Below, one piece after another: positions 6,962 through 7,369 of a stretch of DNA of 7,369 nt (position 1 is the first letter of the stretch; each line of letters begins with the position of its first letter). A program made the translations under genes and the position numbers. The notes below the pieces were generated by a model. That model worked only from the letters and a program-made list of their open reading frames with translations. It was not told where the DNA came from and did no database searches. The DNA is from Dehalococcoidia bacterium (GTDB lineage: Bacteria; Chloroflexota; Dehalococcoidia; UBA3495). Location of the stretch: positions 1 through 7,369 of the forward strand of contig PCAH01000091.1 of assembly GCA_002730485.1 (NCBI GenBank), in the 5' to 3' direction.

Positions 6962-7298
6962 CTCTGGCTAACCCCGTATTCCGGGGCCGCTTGATCGGCT
7001 GATGAGTGGGTTGTTGTGGATTCCATTCTTGCTGTATCGGTCGAGCGCAGCACGTACGTATCCTGAGCAATGCGTGTCCGAAACTTTTTATTTTCGGTGC
7101 TTAGTCTTCTTTTGAGAGTCATGTTAGGTAATGATGGTCGCGGGAATAGAGGAATCATAAGACCTCATTCCCTAAGGATTATTCAAATACATGTCTATTT
7201 GGCGTCCTTAATTTAACATCTTAGCCATCGAAGATGTGACCGTATGCCCATTTAAGACTGGTCTACGGTTAAACTTCTAGCCGATTACAATATGTCAG
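6962..7298. other. Mostly non-coding region upstream of the NHL gene
   Basis: I see no gene of recognisable family here. On the minus strand an open frame of 66 codons (7158-6958) starts with ATG, has a GAGG 4 nt upstream, and its TGA overlaps the NHL gene's TTG as TTGA. Its product is basic and Ser/Thr-rich, with no domain, and it may be spurious. Inverted repeats are present: CCCCG/CGGGG (6972-6976 with 6982-6986), CCGAAA/TTTCGG (7078-7083 with 7092-7097) and ACATCTT/AAGATGT (7216-7222 with 7231-7237). A TATGAT on the minus strand (7159-7154) is a possible -10 box without a clear -35. Confidence 0.4.
6972..6986 (-). promoter_or_regulatory. GC-rich hairpin directly before the NHL start codon
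   Basis: CCCCG and CGGGG can pair around a 5-nt loop, ending 10 nt before the TTG start on the minus strand. In an mRNA it would sit where the ribosome binding site is expected and could lower or control initiation. The inverted repeat is seen directly; a regulatory role is inferred. Confidence 0.3.
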
Positions 7299-7369
7299 TG
7301 ACCTGCCCCCCGAAAACTGGTCCAGGTGTAATGTTAGACCTGGGCTAGATGAAGGGAAGAGAAATGCCG
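7299..7369 (+). mobile_element. Left end of a probable IS3-family insertion sequence, cut by the window edge
   Basis: From 7299 the sequence reads TGACCTGCCCCCCGAAAACT, then GGTCCAG. This resembles IS3-family terminal inverted repeats, which begin TG and are often TGACCTG-C-rich-GAAAACTGG. It is followed about 40 bp later by a purine-rich Shine-Dalgarno and ATGCCG, the usual start of IS3 OrfA (MP...). An imperfect inverted repeat, GGTCCAGGT with ACCTGGGCT (7319-7327 with 7338-7346), lies between the terminus and the start codon. The right terminus, target duplication and transposase body are outside the window, so the call depends on resemblance of about 70 bp. Confidence 0.55.
7364..7369 (+). 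CDS. Start of a putative IS3-type transposase OrfA (first two codons only)
   Basis: ATG CCG are the last six bases, preceded by GGGAAG (7354-7359) at 4 nt. Many IS3-family OrfA proteins begin MPRKR or similar, consistent with this start, but only two residues are visible. An in-frame ATG at 7349 (M-K-G-R-E-M-P) is an alternative start that lacks a good ribosome binding site. OrfA would bind the element's ends through a helix-turn-helix. The call rests on the terminus-like sequence upstream. Confidence 0.35.

Overview
The window is a single-copy chromosomal stretch of moderate GC content. It carries five protein-coding genes, one tRNA gene and, at the right edge, what looks like the first ~70 bp of an insertion sequence. 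The mix (PhnD-type binding protein, bacterial PAC2-family protein, two-half MMPL/RND exporter, stand-alone Rieske ferredoxin, long NHL-repeat protein) would fit a free-living bacterium of the Chloroflexota type, for example the SAR202/Dehalococcoidia side. That assignment is inferred from family content only; no marker gene in the window settles it.

Layout, left to right. (1) Bases 2-493, + strand: C-terminal part of a phosphate/phosphonate-type ABC-transporter substrate-binding protein, cut by the left edge. (2) 520-1470, - strand, convergent with it: a complete PAC2-family protein. (3) 1471-2082: a divergent intergenic region with a well-formed tRNA-Arg(TCT) at 1777-1852, a plausible promoter just upstream of it, and a second promoter candidate, with a TTGACC direct repeat, ahead of the transporter. 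(4) 2083-4725, +: an 880-residue MMPL/RND-superfamily exporter with two homologous membrane halves. (5) 4833-5156, +: a 107-residue Rieske [2Fe-2S] ferredoxin with a strong Shine-Dalgarno and its own perfect TATAAT box. (6) 5240-6961, -: a 573-residue protein made almost entirely of twelve NHL repeats of exactly 47 residues, probably two six-bladed beta-propellers. (7) 6962-7369: AT-richer, mostly non-coding DNA ending in a sequence that resembles the left terminus of an IS3-family element, with the first codons of its OrfA.

The genes do not form one obvious pathway. Orientation changes and separate promoter candidates suggest mostly independent transcription units; at most the exporter and ferredoxin genes are co-directional. 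The most unusual object is the NHL gene: no length variation among its repeats, DNA-level identity between some of them that suggests recent duplication or gene conversion, a TTG start without a good ribosome binding site, and no visible export signal. No CRISPR array, phage gene or toxin-antitoxin pair was seen. I found no convincing evidence of a wholly new multi-gene system.
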